Positions 41,843 to 49,902 are shown, numbered from the stretch's first letter. The stretch is 64,000 nt of DNA from Rugamonas rubra (GCF_900114705.1 NZ_FOTW01000010.1:1-64000), one strand, 5' to 3'. The notes: generated by a model not told the origin, from the letters alone. Translations and numbers: made by a program.

Positions 41843-42535
41843 ATGGGATGGCTGTCACAAAACCACCACAAATCGATGTTCGGCCAGCTGCTGGTCAGGA
41901 AGAAGCTGATTTCGCAGGAGCAGCTCGACGCCGCCATCGAACACCAGCGCAAGACCGGCCAGCGGCTGGGCGACATTTTCGCCGAGTGGGACATCATCAC
42001 CCACGAGCACGTCAACGACATCCTACACACCCAGCGCAACCTGCGCCTGGCGGCGGCCATCGCCACCTCGCTGCTGGCGCCGCTGGAGGCCTACGCCGTC
42101 GAGGCGCTGCCGGCGCTGACCATCACCACGCCGGTGCTGCTGACCAAGCAGCAGTCCGGCATGCAGCTGCTGACCGAGGACGAGATGAGCGACACCGCCG
42201 CCCAGGGCATGAGCGAGGACCTGGTGGCCCACGTCAAGGAGCAGATCAAGCACAACGGCGTCGAGGCGGTCGGCGACATCGCCAAGATCGTCCACCCGGT
42301 GCTGGGTTTCCTCGAATCGGACATGAGCATGAAAAACGTCGTCTACGACCCGAGCAAGGCGGCCGCCACCATCAACAAGGACGGCTCGCTGACCCTGCGC
42401 CTGCCCACCTCGATCGGCGAGCTGAACTTCCAGAACATCCGCATCAAGGGCACCGACGGCCCCAGCTTCGGCAGCATCGCCATCAAGGGGATAGACCTGA
42501 GCGGCACCGTCATCACCGTGGCCTTCCACCACTGA
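41843..42535 (+). CDS. MshEN/GspE_N-like domain fused to a membrane segment and leader-like motif
   Basis: A 230-residue protein with an unusual order. Residues 13-64 resemble the N-terminal GspE/MshE domain: two 24-residue units, FGQLLVRKKLISQEQLDAAI and RLGDIFAEWDIITHEHVN, close to the [RK]LGxx(L/I)...Q pattern that in MshE binds c-di-GMP. Residues 66-85 are a hydrophobic segment like a signal anchor (AAAIATSLLAPLEAYA). Then LLTEDEMSDTAAQG (109-122) repeats the leader-like motif of the exported proteins. The remaining 108 residues are beta-rich and end VAFHH. The cytoplasmic domain and periplasmic motif suggest a signal or assembly link across the membrane. The first MshEN unit lacks the leading Arg (Phe instead). 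Confidence 0.7.
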   Translation: MGWLSQNHHKSMFGQLLVRKKLISQEQLDAAIEHQRKTGQRLGDIFAEWDIITHEHVNDILHTQRNLRLAAAIATSLLAPLEAYAVEALPALTITTPVLLTKQQSGMQLLTEDEMSDTAAQGMSEDLVAHVKEQIKHNGVEAVGDIAKIVHPVLGFLESDMSMKNVVYDPSKAAATINKDGSLTLRLPTSIGELNFQNIRIKGTDGPSFGSIAIKGIDLSGTVITVAFHH

Positions 42536-42539
42536 CGCC

Positions 42540-43211
42540 ATGCTCCGCCCCCTGCCACCTTTCCCCTGGAGAGCGGCGCCGGAAGCGCCGCGCGCGCCCT
42601 CGCTGGGCACGCTGCTGCTGGCCAGCGCGCTGTTCGGCGGCCAGGCCGGCGCGCAGAGCGCCGCGCCGCCCGTCTACATCGCCCACGAGCGCCTGTCGGA
42701 GGAGCAGATCGACGTGGTCGAGCTGAACCGGCCCGCCCTGCCCGGCAAGTCCTTCGCCGCCGCCACCATCATCGACGCGCCGGCGCAGAAACTGTGCGCC
42801 ATCGTGCAGGACTATCCGGCCTACGCCGCCTACATGCCCAACACCAAAAGCGCGCAGGTGGTCGCCGCCAACGAGCACAACGTGCTGGTCGACATGACGC
42901 TGGAACTGCCGCTGGGAAAAATCAAGCGCTACCGCCTGCAGCTAGACGCCAAGCAGCGCGGCGCCACCTGCCAGCTGAACTGGAAGCTGGTGCCGGCCGA
43001 GCTGAAGATCGAGGACACCATCGCCGACACCACCGGCTACTGGATGTTCAGTCCGCTGCCGGCCAACCCGGCCAAGTCGGTGGTCGAATACGTGGTCTAC
43101 GCCGACCCGGGCCCGGTGCCCTACGGCCTCGGCTGGATCGTCGACATCATGAGCAAGAAGAGCCTGCCGCGCACCCTCGAGGCGCTGCGCGGCCAGGCGA
43201 AGAAGCTGTAG
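42540..43211 (+). CDS. Exported SRPBCC/START-like protein
   Basis: A 223-residue protein starting four bases after the previous stop. The signal-like segment (residues 20-40, LGTLLLASALFGGQAGAQS) is followed by a START/SRPBCC fold: AATIIDAPAQKLCAIVQDYP, YMPNTKSAQVV and SKKSLPRTLEALRGQ. These hydrophobic-pocket proteins bind lipids or small ligands. Export is unusual but known for the polyketide-cyclase-like branch. Last gene of the plus-strand group. Confidence 0.75.
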   Translation: MLRPLPPFPWRAAPEAPRAPSLGTLLLASALFGGQAGAQSAAPPVYIAHERLSEEQIDVVELNRPALPGKSFAAATIIDAPAQKLCAIVQDYPAYAAYMPNTKSAQVVAANEHNVLVDMTLELPLGKIKRYRLQLDAKQRGATCQLNWKLVPAELKIEDTIADTTGYWMFSPLPANPAKSVVEYVVYADPGPVPYGLGWIVDIMSKKSLPRTLEALRGQAKKL

Positions 43212-43237
43212 GCAGCGGCCGCGAGGAGGACAGCGCT

Positions 43238-44590
43238 CTACATCGCCGTCGAGGGCGGCGCGCGCCGGGCCGGCGCGGGAGCGAACGGAATCTTGGCCAA
43301 TGCGACCCCGCCGGCCAAACGCTCGCTGATCGCACGTCGCATACTATCGGGCGCGTCGCCGAGGAGTTCCGGCCAGTCCGCCTTGGCCTTGGCGGCCACG
43401 CCTTTGGCGACCTGCAGGACGCGGCCGCGCCGCATCACCCTGGCTCTTTCGAGCAAGGTGTCGAGGTCATCCCAAGTGAATGCCCGCACCGTCTTGTCGA
43501 TCGCCCGATTGAGCGCATAGTCATGTTCTGATACACCGTCGAAGAATGCCGTGACGCACACCGGATCGTACAGCGGCGCCAGCTCCGGCTCGACCCCATC
43601 CGGATAGCGAAACGCCCAGTTCTTCAAGTGCGCATCGGTATTGCCCATCAGGATGAACGTCACGAAGCGGTTGACGAATTCCTGCACATCCTGGGCAGGC
43701 CGCGCGGATAGCTGGTCGATGACGCGCAGCATGTCCGAATAGTCCTTCCGAAGCCCTTTGCCGTATTTATGTTTGGGGTCGTAGCGCAGCACCTGGGCGA
43801 ACTCTTCCATGTGTATGCGTTGGCCGGCCGGGCCCCGGTCAAACCGCTGCACCGCCAGAATATCCTCGAACGGGAGGTTTTCCGGCAGCTCCGCATCGTC
43901 CCGCGAAATCACCGAAGCGTTGGCGCAGTCCAAGCCCAGCGCTTTGCAGAGTTGGTAGCCCTTGAATTCGTTGACCACCAGGTCGGGATGCCGAGTGCTT
44001 GGCAGCTTGAGGATGGTTGAGCCGGCCGCGCCGTGACGTTTGACAACATAGCGGCGGCCCTCGAGCACCGCCGAGAATTTGGTGATGACACCTGGCAGCG
44101 CCGCCGCATCCTCCACCGGAAACTCAACGAAACCAGGTTCGAGCACGTCCAGGCCCAGGGCCGTGTGCCAGTGGCGCACCGCATCCGGGATGCCCTCATC
44201 GGCGGGAACCGGTTCGACTTCAATCGCTCCCATCAAGTCATGGCCGGCTGCAGCCAACAGCTCGAATTCGTCGTCAGTGCCACATCCGCGCTGCGCCGCA
44301 AGCCGGTCGCGGTTGTGCCCCTCCGGCAGCAAATTCTGGAAGTAGGACGGCCACTTGCCGTCGCTGCGCGACAGGCGGACATCGCGGGGGGCGGTCAAGA
44401 TCGCCCTCGTGGCGGCCTCGCTGGCGCCAAGGTAAGCCAAAGACAATGTGGGGCGCCCGACATCGTTGACGTAATCGTCGTTGAACGACACCCGCAGGAT
44501 GTCACCGTACTGTGACAGGTAGCCGATGAGGTTTTTGGCGCCCGCGGGCGAGTGCAGAAACATCCGCAGGTAGCGAATGGACGTGCTCAT
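43238..44590 (-). CDS. hipA: HipA-family serine/threonine kinase toxin
   Basis: A 450-residue kinase of the HipA family, which phosphorylates glutamyl-tRNA synthetase and blocks translation in E. coli. The N-terminal subdomain (LSLAYLGASEAATRAILTAP; SYFQNLLPEGHNRDRLA) is followed by the phosphate-binding loop around HGAAGSTILKLPS, which corresponds to the autophosphorylated-Ser region of HipA. Then the catalytic NTDAHLKNW (Asp and Asn) and LAPLYDPVCV (Mg-binding Asp) follow. It starts at ATG 44590, overlapping the hipB stop by four bases, as in the usual hipBA order. Convergent with the SRPBCC gene. Confidence 0.9.
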   Translation of the reverse strand: MSTSIRYLRMFLHSPAGAKNLIGYLSQYGDILRVSFNDDYVNDVGRPTLSLAYLGASEAATRAILTAPRDVRLSRSDGKWPSYFQNLLPEGHNRDRLAAQRGCGTDDEFELLAAAGHDLMGAIEVEPVPADEGIPDAVRHWHTALGLDVLEPGFVEFPVEDAAALPGVITKFSAVLEGRRYVVKRHGAAGSTILKLPSTRHPDLVVNEFKGYQLCKALGLDCANASVISRDDAELPENLPFEDILAVQRFDRGPAGQRIHMEEFAQVLRYDPKHKYGKGLRKDYSDMLRVIDQLSARPAQDVQEFVNRFVTFILMGNTDAHLKNWAFRYPDGVEPELAPLYDPVCVTAFFDGVSEHDYALNRAIDKTVRAFTWDDLDTLLERARVMRRGRVLQVAKGVAAKAKADWPELLGDAPDSMRRAISERLAGGVALAKIPFAPAPARRAPPSTAM

Positions 44591-44943
44591 CGCCTGCTCT
44601 TGGCAGAGGTATGTTTTTTGGCAGGTTCATCAGGCTGCAGCAGCTCGTCGACCAGCGACGGCGGCGCGCCGATGCCTGAAGGCTGGCCAAGGAAGCGGCC
44701 GCCCGAGCGAACAAAATCCTCCAGGTCCGGTCGCAACGCCTTCGGCACCAGCATCAAATCCATGCCGAGCGCGCGCGCGAGTACCAGAAGTGTCGACAGG
44801 CGCGGATCGATCTTCCCGGCCTCGGTACGCTGAACCGTCATCCGGCTTACGCCCGCGCGCAACGCCAGCGTGTCGTGGGTCAGGCCGGCGGCCTTTCGTG
44901 CATGTTGAAGTTCATCCACGATATTGCTCACAATAATACTCAT
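44587..44943 (-). CDS. hipB: HipB-like antitoxin (XRE)
   Basis: A 118-residue DNA-binding antitoxin. The XRE helix-turn-helix (residues 10-65: LALRAGVSRMTVQRTEAGK) is followed by a C-terminal extension (about 65-118) ending in a basic segment that probably contacts HipA. ATG 44943 is chosen because it has a nearby ribosome-binding site (AAGAGAA) and begins at the canonical XRE distance; an upstream in-frame start adds 35 residues with no similarity. It would repress its own promoter through the repeats at 44952-45050. Confidence 0.88.
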   Translation of the reverse strand: MSIIVSNIVDELQHARKAAGLTHDTLALRAGVSRMTVQRTEAGKIDPRLSTLLVLARALGMDLMLVPKALRPDLEDFVRSGGRFLGQPSGIGAPPSLVDELLQPDEPAKKHTSAKSRR

Positions 44944-44951
44944 TTCTCTTA

Positions 44952-45050
44952 AATTGAGTATAAAGAGTAGCAGTATTGGCGCAACGAAGTCAATTTGAAA
45001 GAGTAGCAAGGCGCTCATTTCAGAGAAAAAGCGTACATTGATACTCAATT
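44952..45050. promoter_or_regulatory. HipB operator repeats
   Basis: An inverted pair AATTGAGTAT (44952-44961) / ATACTCAATT (45041-45050), and an 11-bp direct repeat AAAGAGTAGCA (44962-44972 and 44998-45008). All lie within 110 bases upstream of hipB, on AT-rich DNA in an otherwise GC-rich genome. Multiple operators with cooperative HipB binding are the norm for hipBA promoters. Confidence 0.65.
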
Positions 45051-45070
45051 ACTACGGACTCGGCGCCCGC

Positions 45071-45092
45071 ACGGCCGCCGCGAGGCGGCCGT
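45071..45092. other. Perfect hairpin downstream of the M28 gene
   Basis: ACGGCCGCC-GCGA-GGCGGCCGT, a 9-bp stem with a GNRA tetraloop. On the plus strand TTT follows; on the minus strand there is no T-run. It probably ends the M28 transcript by a stem-only mechanism. Confidence 0.45.
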
Positions 45093-45104
45093 TTTCACAT
45101 CAAA

Positions 45105-46736
45105 TTACTTGGCCGCGCGCACCTTGCCGAAGGCATCGCCCGCCTTCCAGGCCGGCATGGCCGGCGCGTCGGCGACGCGGCGGCCCAGGTTCAGCGTGAA
45201 CTGCGCCTGTTGCGTCATGCCCGACAGATCCCAGCCGGCATCGTACTCGTCGCTGACCTGGTGGTAGCGCACCGCGTAGGCGTCCACCGCCTTCTTGGCG
45301 GCGGCCGGGTTCTTCACGTAGTCGTGGCCCGCCTCGATCGAGAAGGCCGGCACGCCGCCCTTGGCGAAGTTGAAGTGGTCGCTGCGGAAGTAACCGCCGG
45401 CCAGGTCCGGCTCGGCTGCGGAGATGCGCATGCCCATCTGCTTGGCGGTGGCCTCGGCCATCTTGCCCAGCTCGGTGCGCTCGCTGCCCTGGGTGCCGAT
45501 GTCGCGCGTCAGGCCGACAAAGTTCAGGCTGTCCAGGTTCAGGTTGGCGGCCGTCTTGGCCAGCGGCCACAGCGGCGCGGTGGCGTAGGCGGCGCTGCCC
45601 AGCAGGCCCTGCTCCTCGGCGGCGACCCACAGGAACATCTGGCTGCGGCGGGCCGGCGAATGCACCGCCTCCTTGGCCATGGCCAGCAGCGCGGCCGTGC
45701 CCGAGGCGTTGTCGACGGCGCCGTTGAAGATGGTGTCGGCGCCCGTGCCTTGCTTGCCCAGGTGGTCCCAGTGGGCGCTGTAGATCACCACCTCGTCCTT
45801 CAGTTTCGGATCGGTGCCGGGCACGATGCCGGCCACGTTGAACTGCTCCAGCAGGCGCACGGCGGCCTTCATCTCGCCGCTGACCTTGGCGGCCAGCACC
45901 ACCGGCTTGAAGTCCTTGCGTTCGGCGCCGGCGCGCAGCGCGTCCAGGTCCTGGCCGGCGGCCTTGAACAGGCTGCGCGCGGTGGCGTCGGTCATCCAGC
46001 CGTGCAGGCCGCTACCAAGCGCGCCTTCGGCCAGTTGGAAGCGTTCCGGACCGGCCCAGCTGTTCTGCACCACGCTCCAGCCGTAGGAGGCGGTGGCGTC
46101 GGTGTGGATCAGCAGCACGCCGGCGGCACCGCGCCGCTTGGCTTCCTCGAACTTGTAGGTCCAGCGGCCGTAGTAGGTCAGGCCTTTGCCGTTGAAGCGG
46201 TTCGGCTGCTCGGCGGTGGGCTGCGGGTCGTTGACCATCATCACCACCACCTTGCCCGTCACGTCGACACCCTTGAAGTCGTCCCAGTCCACTTCCGGCG
46301 CGCTGATGCCGTAGCCGACGAAGACCAGGCCGTTGTCGAAACTATGCACCGGCTTGGCGTCGCCCGGCGCCCACACCCAATCCTGGCCGAAGCTCAGCGG
46401 CAAGGTCTGGCCGCCAACCTCGATGTGCAGCGTGCTCTCGGCCGGGGTCGACTTGATGCCGGCGATCTTCACCGACTGGCGGAAGCTGGCGCCGTTGGCC
46501 GGCTTCAGGCCCAGCGCCGCCGCCTGCGATTCCAAATAGGCGACGGTCAGGTCGCCGCCGCGCTGGCCGGTGCCGCGACCTTCCAACACGTCGTTCGACA
46601 GGAAGGCCAGATGGGCGCGCAACGGCGCCTCCTGCACCACCGGCGCGGTTTTACCTTGCTGGGCATGGGCGGGGAAAGCCAGCGCCAGGCTGATGGCCAG
46701 GGCGGAGGCTACAAAGGACGGGGACATTTTTTGCAT
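45105..46736 (-). CDS. M28-family exported zinc metallopeptidase
   Basis: A 543-residue secreted aminopeptidase-like protein. The signal peptide (1-25, ending PAHA) precedes a protease-associated domain (about 150-290, GYGISAPEVDWDDFKG). The M28 catalytic core follows: H in YSAHWDHLGK, D in NGAVDNASGTAALL, E-E in AAEEQGLLGSAAY, a later D in LNLDSLNFVG and H in YFRSDHFNFAKGG. Two zinc ions are bound by these ligands. Typical substrates are N-terminal leucine or other hydrophobic residues of peptides. Start MQKMSPS; the second Met is a possible alternative. Confidence 0.9.
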   Translation of the reverse strand: MQKMSPSFVASALAISLALAFPAHAQQGKTAPVVQEAPLRAHLAFLSNDVLEGRGTGQRGGDLTVAYLESQAAALGLKPANGASFRQSVKIAGIKSTPAESTLHIEVGGQTLPLSFGQDWVWAPGDAKPVHSFDNGLVFVGYGISAPEVDWDDFKGVDVTGKVVVMMVNDPQPTAEQPNRFNGKGLTYYGRWTYKFEEAKRRGAAGVLLIHTDATASYGWSVVQNSWAGPERFQLAEGALGSGLHGWMTDATARSLFKAAGQDLDALRAGAERKDFKPVVLAAKVSGEMKAAVRLLEQFNVAGIVPGTDPKLKDEVVIYSAHWDHLGKQGTGADTIFNGAVDNASGTAALLAMAKEAVHSPARRSQMFLWVAAEEQGLLGSAAYATAPLWPLAKTAANLNLDSLNFVGLTRDIGTQGSERTELGKMAEATAKQMGMRISAAEPDLAGGYFRSDHFNFAKGGVPAFSIEAGHDYVKNPAAAKKAVDAYAVRYHQVSDEYDAGWDLSGMTQQAQFTLNLGRRVADAPAMPAWKAGDAFGKVRAAK

Positions 46737-46862
46737 GGGATCCTAATCGCGAATGAGGTTGGGGTGCGGTCGGTGTATTTGCCGCGCCGCACATTGTATG
46801 CCAGCGGCGCGCGGCGCCGAAGCGCGACCTCTTGCGCAGTGCAGCAATCGGCCGGCGCGGCC

Positions 46863-47409
46863 TCAGGCCAGCAGCAGGTGGGCCACGCTGCGCAGCGCGA
46901 TGCCGACGCAGGCGCCCAGCGCGGCCTGGCGCCAGACGCCGGCGACACGGCGCCCGACGAGACCAGGATCGCCACGCCGGGCAGGTCGAAGGGGTTGAGC
47001 AGGAAGCCGGCGCTGCGGTTGAGCATGGCGGCGTCGGCCGTGCCGTGCTCAATCATCTCGTCCATCACGCCCATCCAGGCGGTGGGGCCGGCGCCGTGGC
47101 CAGCACCATCGCCAGGGTGGCGGCCAGGTGGCGGTCGGAGGCGCCGCGCTGGTCCATCATGGCCAGGGTGGCGATGGGCGCGGCGAAGCTGACAAAGCTG
47201 ATCTGCAACAGGGCGAAGATGGACAGCCCGGTCAGGCCCAGCGGCAACAGCAGCGGCGCCAGGCGCGCCACCAGCCAGTCGAGTATGCCCTTGGCTTCGA
47301 GCAGGCGCATCAGCGACAGCATCACCACCATCACCGGCAGCAGGATGAAGAAGGCCAGCTCGACGGCGGAGCGGCCGGCGCGCAGAAAAATCTCGGTCAG
47401 AAGTTTCAT
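46863..47409 (-). pseudogene. Frameshifted nucleoside-recognition (Gate-domain) membrane protein
   Basis: Minus-strand coding similarity runs through three frames. Frame A starts MKLLTEIFLRAGRSAVELAF, is a good multi-helix membrane protein, and continues to about 47090 (MVLA). The sense then continues in frame B as GHGAGPTAWMGVMDEMIEHG and on to VAILVSSG near 46965. It finishes in frame C as GVWRQAALGACVGIALRSVAHLLLA and stop at 46863. Two small indels therefore interrupt a protein of about 180 residues of the nucleoside-recognition/SpmA-like family. This is either a young pseudogene or two assembly errors in GC-rich sequence. Confidence 0.65.
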
Positions 47410-47442
47410 GGCCTATCTAAACCCGGGCGGCGCCGCGTACAA

Positions 47443-47985
47443 CTAGGCGTCCGGCGTGTTGCTCACCACCAGCAGAAGCTCGGCCTGCGCCGGGCCGACG
47501 CTGCGCACCCGGTGCGGCGTCATCGCGTTGAAGTACAGCGAGTCGCCCACCTCCAAGCGCACGGTTTCGTCGGGAAATTCGATCTCCACGGCGCCGCTGT
47601 GGACGAACAGGAACTCGTCGCCGGCGTGCTCCTTGAACGCCGAGGCGACGAAATCGGCCGGCGGATACACCATGAACGGCAACAGGCGCTTGGGGCCGAC
47701 GTCGGCGGCGATGCTGGCGTAGCCGCCCTTGCCGCCGGCGCCCGGCTCGGCCACCCGCTGGGCCGCCCGGGTGACGCTGATCATCGCCGCGTTCTGCCCA
47801 CCGGCGAACAACTGTTCCACATCCACTTGCAAGGCGGCGGCCAGTTTCAGCGCCACCGCGATCGACGGCACGCTCAGGCCGCGCTCCACCTTGGACAGAT
47901 AACTCTTGGTCAAACCGGTCTTTTCGGCCAGCAGTTCGAGCGACCAACCGTTTTGCTTTCTTAGCAATTTGAGACGTATCGTCAT
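47443..47985 (-). CDS. XRE-cupin transcriptional regulator
   Basis: A 180-residue protein. The XRE helix-turn-helix is at 4-60 (LLAEKTGLTKSYLSKVERG), and a C-terminal cupin barrel (about 100-178; DEFLFVHSGAVEIEFPDE, GDSLYFNAMTPHRV) binds a small ligand. The start MTIRLKLL at 47985 is preferred; a frame reaching back to 48027 is possible but would overlap the operator. Regulators of this design often control adjacent catabolic or amino-acid genes. It is divergent from an aldolase/DHDPS-like pair, with a repeat-rich 132-base interval between. Confidence 0.88.
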   Translation of the reverse strand: MTIRLKLLRKQNGWSLELLAEKTGLTKSYLSKVERGLSVPSIAVALKLAAALQVDVEQLFAGGQNAAMISVTRAAQRVAEPGAGGKGGYASIAADVGPKRLLPFMVYPPADFVASAFKEHAGDEFLFVHSGAVEIEFPDETVRLEVGDSLYFNAMTPHRVRSVGPAQAELLLVVSNTPDA

Positions 47986-48020
47986 GAGCGCGCATTCCAA
48001 CGAAAAAAACATTTTACTAC

Positions 48021-48056
48021 ATGACACCTTGTGTCCTATACTAATCCTTGTGTCAT
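48021..48056. promoter_or_regulatory. XRE-cupin operator over a -10 element
   Basis: ATGACAC (48021-48027) and GTGTCAT (48050-48056) form an inverted repeat. A direct repeat CCTTGTGTC occurs at 48027-48035 and 48046-48054, with GACAC-CTT-GTGTC as an inner palindrome. TATACT (48037-48042) lies between the arms, so the regulator binding here would occlude the promoter of the gene at 48118. Confidence 0.65.
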
Positions 48057-48117
48057 TTCAGGCGATCCGGAGCGTCGACGGTGGCACCTCCCTTCCATCC
48101 CACATTGGAGGCCCGAC

Positions 48118-48900
48118 ATGGCCAATACCCTGACCCTACCGAAAGACCAGCTGGTCGCCATCGCCCAACAGCGGCTGGCGCACGGCATCGCCGACAACCA
48201 TTGGAGCGAGCGCGAAAAGCTCGCCCTGAGCTGCCGCATCCTGTTCGACGCCGGCCACGACGCCGGCCTGGCCGGCCAGATCACCTGCCGCGCGCCGCAG
48301 GCCGACACCTACTACACCCAGCAACTGGGGTTGGGCTTCGACGAGATCTCCAGCGCCAACCTGCTCCACGTCAATGAAGATCTGGAGGTGCTGTCCGGCA
48401 AGGGCATCCCCAACCCGGCCAACCGTTTCCACAGCTGGGTCTACCGCCAGCGGCCCGACGTGCAGTGCATCATCCACACCCACCCGACCCACGTGGCGGC
48501 ACTGTCGATGCTGGCGCTGCCGCTGCAAATCGCGCAGATGGACACCACCCCGCTGTACGACGACTGCGCCTTCCTCGGCGAGTGGCCCGGCGTGCCGGTG
48601 GGCAACGAGGAGGGCGAGATCATCGCCGCCGCGCTGGGCGACAAGCGCGCCATCCTGCTGGCCCACCACGGCCAGCTGGTGGTCGGCGCCAGCATCGAGG
48701 AGGCCTGCATGCTGGCCCTGCTGATCGAGCGCGCCGCCCAGCTGCAACTGCTGGCGATGGCCGCCGGCCAGATCAAGCCATTGCCGCCGGCCTTGGCGCG
48801 CGAGGCGCACGACTGGATCTCCACCGCCAAGCGCAGCAGCGTCAGCTTCGCCTACTACGCCCGCCGCGCGCTGCGCCAACACGCCGACTGCCTGGCCTGA
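48118..48900 (+). CDS. Class II aldolase/adducin-domain protein
   Basis: A 260-residue protein. The fold is that of L-fuculose/ribulose-phosphate-type aldolases: QITCRAP near residue 55, metal-binding H-x-H at H120 and H122 (IIHTHPTH) and a later LLAHHGQLVVGA. A Zn2+ site is expected. Such proteins act as aldolases or decarboxylases on sugar or short-chain hydroxyacids. Start ATG 48118 with GGAGG upstream. Followed 49 bases later by a DHDPS-like lyase, so the pair probably forms one short catabolic step set. Confidence 0.85.
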   Translation: MANTLTLPKDQLVAIAQQRLAHGIADNHWSEREKLALSCRILFDAGHDAGLAGQITCRAPQADTYYTQQLGLGFDEISSANLLHVNEDLEVLSGKGIPNPANRFHSWVYRQRPDVQCIIHTHPTHVAALSMLALPLQIAQMDTTPLYDDCAFLGEWPGVPVGNEEGEIIAAALGDKRAILLAHHGQLVVGASIEEACMLALLIERAAQLQLLAMAAGQIKPLPPALAREAHDWISTAKRSSVSFAYYARRALRQHADCLA

Positions 48901-48949
48901 GCCGCGCGCGGCACGGCACCCCACCCACATTGAAAAAAGGAAGCACATC

Positions 48950-49834
48950 ATGCAAGCACAATTCCACGGCATCATCGCCTACCCGGTCACCCCCTTCGCC
49001 GCCGACGGCAGCCCCGCGCTGGACCAGCTGGCCAAGCTGATCGACAAACTGGTCGCCGACGGCGTCCACGCCATCGCCCCGCTGGGCAGCACCGGCGAGA
49101 GCGCCTACCTGTCCGACGCGGAATGGGACGCCGTCGCCGCCACCGCGCTGGCCAGCGTGGCCAAGCGGCTGCCGGTGGTGGTCAGCATCTCCGACCTGAC
49201 CACGCGCAACGCCATCCGCCGCGCCCAGTTCGCCGAACGCCACGGCGCCGACGCGGTGATGGTGCTGCCGGTGGCCTACTGGAAACTGAGCGCCGACGAG
49301 ATCTTCGCCCACTACGCCGCCATCGCCCAGGCCATCAGCATTCCGATCATGCTGTACAACAACCCCGGCACCACCGGCATCGACATGCCGCCCGAGCTGA
49401 TCGTGCGCATCGTCAAGGAGATCGACAACGTCACCATGGTCAAGGAGAGCAGCGGCGACATCCAGCGCATGAACCGGCTGATGCAGCTGGGTCGGGGCGA
49501 CATCGCCTTCTACAACGGCAGCAACCCGCTGGCCTTCGCCGCCCTGACGGCCGGCGCCACCGGCTGGTGCACCGCCGCGCCCAATCTGCACGCGGCGCTG
49601 CCGCTGGCGCTGTACCGCGCGGTGCAGGAAGGCGACTTGGCGGCGGCGCGCGCCTGCTTCCTGCAGCAACTGCCGTTGCTGCAGTTCATCGTCAAGGGCG
49701 GCCTGCCGACCACGGTGAAGGCCGGCCTGCGCCTGCTCGACTTCGACGCCGGCCTGCCGCGCCTGCCGCTGCAGGCCTTGCCGGCGGCGGCCGAGCAGGA
49801 GCTGCGGCAGATCCTCGCCGCCCTGCCCGCCTGA
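48950..49834 (+). CDS. DHDPS/NAL-family Schiff-base lyase
   Basis: A 294-residue TIM-barrel lyase of the dihydrodipicolinate synthase/N-acetylneuraminate lyase family. Landmarks: GSTGE (46-50), Tyr136 in YNNPGTTG and the Schiff-base Lys165 in VKESSGD. The true dapA normally sits in a lysine locus; here the gene is next to a class II aldolase under an XRE-cupin regulator, so it more likely acts in catabolism of a keto or hydroxy acid. Substrate not deducible. Confidence 0.88.
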   Translation: MQAQFHGIIAYPVTPFAADGSPALDQLAKLIDKLVADGVHAIAPLGSTGESAYLSDAEWDAVAATALASVAKRLPVVVSISDLTTRNAIRRAQFAERHGADAVMVLPVAYWKLSADEIFAHYAAIAQAISIPIMLYNNPGTTGIDMPPELIVRIVKEIDNVTMVKESSGDIQRMNRLMQLGRGDIAFYNGSNPLAFAALTAGATGWCTAAPNLHAALPLALYRAVQEGDLAAARACFLQQLPLLQFIVKGGLPTTVKAGLRLLDFDAGLPRLPLQALPAAAEQELRQILAALPA

Positions 49835-49876
49835 CGCCAAGGCCGCCAAATCGAGAAAGATCACGGCCGCAAGCTG

Positions 49877-49902
49877 AGGGTCAGACCCTAGGGTCTGACC
49901 CT
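49877..49902. repeat. 26-bp perfect palindrome (copy 2)
   Basis: Identical to the palindrome at 32864-32889 (AGGGTCAGACCCT plus mirror AGGGTCTGACCCT), here in the 128-base gap between the DHDPS-like gene and gluQ. At this site it does not overlap a gene. Confidence 0.75.
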
